Shown in pieces: positions 60,661-64,000 of a stretch of 64,000 nucleotides of DNA. Under the pieces are notes generated by a model. It saw only the letters and a list, made by a program, of their open reading frames with translations. It did not search any database and was not told the DNA's origin. The stretch is from Myrica gale (Eukaryota > Streptophyta > Magnoliopsida > Fagales > Myricaceae): contig OZ005605.1 in assembly GCA_963930655.1 (NCBI GenBank), forward strand, positions 17,057,501 through 17,121,500. The letters are read 5' to 3'. The stretch's first letter is position 1, and each line of letters begins with the position of its first letter. Made by a program: the position numbers and the translations under genes.

Positions 60661-60769
60661 CCGAGATGTGAAACTATATTTTTTTCTAGTGTTATATCTT
60701 ATCAGCCCTGCTGGCGCACCCGAGAAAAACCTGCTGGCTTTTCAGCCGACACAAAATTTTTATAGTAGC

Positions 60770-61102
60770 TAGTCATGATCAAATTTCGAAGTGGATGGGC
60801 CTTCTTCGGCTGCGTTTGCGTTTTAAAATTGTACACACTCTATAATTTTAACACAATAAAAAATTATAATATAATCTCTCTCACTTATCAAATCACTATT
60901 ATTCATTACAAAAATATAAAAAATTACCTCTTCACTTTTTTACTAAAACTAATACCTAAAATTTTAACCACGCTAAAATTTTACAACACCAAAGACACCC
61001 TTCCTATCTTTCTTCTTCTCCCAACCAAACTGTCTGAAAATGGTACAGCCCATATACTACGGCCAGCTACAGAGAACGTTGATAGTGGACTTGAATGTCC
61101 AT
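60770..61102 (+). repeat. Further copy of the motif-bearing unit, with an AT-rich insert
   Basis: AGTCATGATCAAATTTCGA, CCAACCAAACTGTCTG, CAGCTACAGAGAAC and GGACTTGAATGTCCATCA occur in the same order as at 60350-60490. About 180 bp of AT-rich, MITE-like DNA (60830-61000) separates the parts. Confidence 0.55.
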
Positions 61103-61493
61103 CAATTGACATGACTTGAGGCGATGTAACGGTGATTGCTTTTTTTTTTTTATGATTTCAAAGAATATGATTTACACACGATTTCTGGTTCAAGGCTAGG
61201 AATTTCACATCTAACCTGTCAAAAGCTTCTCTAATCTTAAATGTGGATTATTCTTTCTTTCTCTAGTTCGAGCACGAGTGATCTTATCATGCCACGATCA
61301 AGCAGCAACACTCTGGAACTCTGTTAACCTCTACATCAGTCTAGCTTCAAGCTAACTACAACACTCTGTTATTCCAGTCTTCAGACCTCAGCCTCGTACC
61401 AATACAGCTCCAACGCTCTGTACCTTCCAGTTTTGATCATGTCTCAAGTCTAAAACTTTTATACACTTATTCAGAAAAAAAAAAACTTTTATA

Positions 61494-62723
61494 CACAGGC
61501 CGCGGGGGTGGGGGGAACAGGGGCCATTGCCCCGGTTGGCTCCCCCAAGTGAGTTTCTTTACACGTAATTTTTTTTAGCTAGACCTGGCCCCCATTGCCC
61601 ACTGAAAATTTAGCCCGCCCCCTTAAAGCCCAAGCAGTCCTTCCTACCTTAATTTGTCGACGTTGTCTTTAATTTTGCGACGAATATTTCCTATACTTCT
61701 TCTGAATTCTTGATAATTGGTGTATGTTGTAACATTGGTTATTTCATTTTATTGTCACTATAATCATCTAATTTTCAAGTATGTCCATGATTTTAACTTG
61801 TTTTTAATTGAATTTCTCTAAAGGTGAAACTTCTTTTCCATTGTGACATTTGGATCAGGTTGCAGATATATTTCTTCAAAATTTTAGTCATTTATATAAT
61901 CTTACCAGACTTAATTTATCCATGTAATGGGCACTTCGAAGAACGATTCTTCTGTTTTCTGATTTTGTAAGGGGAGTAGAATAATTACTTGAATGTTAAA
62001 ATTGAGTTTTTTGTTCCAATTCTTTTTCCATTATCATTTACCAAGTATATATTTTCTCCATGCAATTTCAGGTTTTTTTTGTTGTTGATAGAGATTCCAC
62101 TTCAGAGAAGCTCGTGGTTAATAGAATTGTCACACTAAAAGACAGTTATAACAAGGGTAGGATGTAGCTATATGCCCTTGGATCCTTTGGAAGAAGTCAA
62201 AACTTTTTGTGTGAATAATTATATCATTGTGCTTATTGTATCGTGAAGATGGTTAAGACGATAGTTAAGACAAGAAAATATACTCTATATCTATTGGTTT
62301 ATTTGCTTATTGAGTTGACATTGGTCTTACTAGTTGCAACTGCAATCGCAACCGTTGAGAGAGTGTTCTCTGCGACGAAGTTTATCAAAACTGACCTGCG
62401 TAATAAGATGAGAGATGAATGACTGAATGATTGTATGGTGGTATACATCGAGAGAGAAATTTTTGAAACTAATGAGAACAAAACTATTTTGCAAGGTTTT
62501 CAGAAGATGTAGGATCCAATTGCCACCTCTCAGTATCAGCAAATAGTATAGTACGTGTATTTCAATATTTTTAGTGTTTTTAGTCCTTAATTTTTTATAT
62601 TTTAACTCTTAAGAAATTTTTTTGCATTACGTGGTAAATTTTTGCATTACGTGGTAAATTTTTTTTTTGTCATTTTCCTTAGAAGTTTGCCCTCCATTAA
62701 TTTCATTCCTGGCTCCGCCACTG
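61494..62723 (+). mobile_element. Internally deleted hAT transposon
   Basis: The right end CCTGGCTCCGCCACTG is a hAT terminus; the left end begins CACAGGCCGCGGGGGTGG. Both ends are flanked by the 8-bp direct repeat CTTTTATA (61486-61493 and 62724-62731), the target-site size of hAT elements. It is 1230 bp long, with only the transposase C-terminus left. Confidence 0.75.
62249..62511 (+). pseudogene. hAT transposase C-terminal (dimerisation) remnant
   Basis: The frame reads VYLLIELTLVLLVATAIATV, then ERVFSATKFIKTDLRNKM, RDE, a TGA at 62420-62422, and LNDCMVVYIEREIFE, ending at TAG 62509-62511. This is the hAT C-terminal dimerisation block of TTF-type/ZMYM1-like plant transposases. The TGA stands where the family has tryptophan. 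Confidence 0.75.
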
Positions 62724-62731
62724 CTTTTATA

Positions 62732-63151
62732 TATACAACTTTAATCTTCTCTTCAGGTTTTATTCAGGTTTTATATATGTAGCATAAACTAAAACAACCT
62801 ATTGATATGGAATTAAGCTAATACATCTAGCACTAACACATGGTACAAAAGACTTACTCTTTCACGTCGTCTAGGAATTCGAATATGCATGTAAGTACTA
62901 AGGACTTTTACTATTTTATATACTTTAATTTTGAACATCATTTTTTATAATTATTTTCATTAAAACAATTTTATTTAGAAGAGAGTAGAAATGACTAATC
63001 TCATCGATCGGATAATTGGATAGACCGACGAAGGAGACACATGCATTTCTGGTACTGATATGTATATATATAGGATAACGCCTCTCAAGTAATACTCTCT
63101 TTCTTATTTCTATACCTTTAATTTCTTTCTCATGACATGAATTACTAGGAG
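62732..63151. other. AT-rich DNA without recognised genes
   Basis: Nothing was identified here beyond short AT runs. Confidence 0.4.
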
Positions 63152-63610
63152 GGACTTGAATGTCCGTCCATAATTTGGATTCTACTAATTTGCCCATCAA
63201 GCTTCGTCCGCTGATTAATTAAAGGGATGGAACTTACTAAGTTATTAGTCATGATCAGATTGAGAAGTGGATGGCCTTGACTTCTTCTTCCTTTCTCTCT
63301 TCCAAACCAAATGCTAGAATTACCTCCGACCTGTTGGCCTGGAATGCACAACTTACATACGATGGTAGTGGATGAGCTTGACTAATCGCATGTCCATCCT
63401 TTGGGATATTGTGTGAAACCTTATTGTAGAAACCTAGCCCCGGACCCCATGTGAAAATTCTTGACGCGGTCTGCTAGAGATATATAAGTTTTCTATTAAA
63501 TTGGCACATCATACTGCCAAGTGGATGACCTTGACTTAAATGTCCATCTCTCGGGATACATGGGAAAAAATGGAAGACTTTATTCTAATGTGGCCGACCA
63601 TGACTTGTGT
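63152..63610 (+). repeat. Array of TTGACTTGAATGTCCAT-type motifs
   Basis: Variants at 63152 (GGACTTGAATGTCC), 63267 (GTGGATGGCCTTGACTT), 63368 (GTGGATGAGCTTGACTA), 63521 (GTGGATGACCTTGACTTAAA) and 63594 (CGACCATGACTTG). The last two, with their spacing, match 51604-51690. Confidence 0.65.
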
Positions 63611-64000
63611 TAGTGTATTTGAAACGTATTTGCGTGATTTTGTCATTTACTCGCGTTAGTGTATTAGGGTATTTGAGTAATTCTATACCAAATTAAATTC
63701 AAATTGAGTTGTAATTCCTTATCAAATAAATTTGAGCCAGTGTTTAAGAGGATAATTAAGTATGATAAGCATTTGTAGTTATGATGAGATTTCATAGAGA
63801 TAAGTAGACAAACATGATTTTTCGAGTGATAAGACTATATTTTTTGAATAACTTTAAATTAAATACTTATAATACTCGAGACCTAAGTGTCTACCAATTT
63901 GGATACATTATTTATTTTTCTAAGTATTATACTAATCAACATGCTGGTTAGACAAACTATGATAATTGTAAGGGAAAAATCATTTTTAGTCCTTAAATTT
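63611..64000. other. AT-rich DNA to the window end
   Basis: I see no gene or transposon end here. The next member of the kinase cluster, if any, would lie beyond the window. Confidence 0.4.

Noticed and set aside
1..64000. CRISPR arrays, tRNA or rRNA genes, prokaryotic operons
   Set aside because: No regularly spaced identical repeats, no cloverleaf or rRNA-like segments noticed. The intron-containing genes and plant transposons show a plant nuclear sequence. A tRNA scan would be needed to exclude tRNAs fully.

Overview
The window looks like nuclear DNA of a dicotyledonous plant, probably a woody one. Multi-exon receptor-kinase genes have GT-AG introns, the DNA between genes is very AT-rich, and plant LINE, Ty1/copia, hAT, CACTA-like and MITE sequences fill most of the rest. 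I cannot name the species. No rRNA, tRNA, CRISPR array or prokaryotic system was seen.

Left part (1-29.6 kb). A broken C-terminal piece of a GAMYB/MYB101-like transcription factor lies at 202-735 (minus) and still carries a miR159-like target site. A MITE, a hAT end and a plus-strand LINE fragment follow. The main gene is on the minus strand from 29601 to 5068: a leucine-rich-repeat receptor kinase with a malectin domain (LRR-VIII-2 group). I could join 24 exons in continuous phase without a stop (3042 nt, 1013 residues). Two introns are swollen by LINEs. The 11.1-kb intron between the malectin and membrane exons holds what looks like one LINE nested inside another. The 2.8-kb intron between LRR exons holds a LINE derivative with ORF1 and a 3' end but no endonuclease or reverse transcriptase.

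Middle part (29.6-44.4 kb). No intact gene was recognised. This stretch is layered repeats: a coding-less LTR retrotransposon (31625-35853) inside a tandemly repeated unit, a 43-bp inverted repeat, several MITE families with one MITE inserted in another, a segmental duplication (about 36.1-36.8 kb against 42.1-43.0 kb), a CACTA-like end and a LINE RNase H remnant.

Right part (44.4-64 kb). A Ty1/copia element (44477-49256, minus) has two 341-bp LTRs that differ at about five positions, but its polyprotein is broken. Next come a remnant of the last exon of an LRR-XII kinase (49.6 kb) and a nearly complete LRR-XII (EFR/XA21-like, non-RD) receptor kinase at 55107-58921 (plus). That gene has one frameshift and one nonsense codon, and its promoter/5' leader is tandemly duplicated. 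The 49.6-kb remnant and its 3' flank duplicate the 58.5-59.5 kb region, so this is a decaying receptor-kinase cluster. A short motif built around TTGACTTGAATGTCCAT recurs about ten times near it. A deleted hAT element with an 8-bp target duplication lies at 61494-62723.
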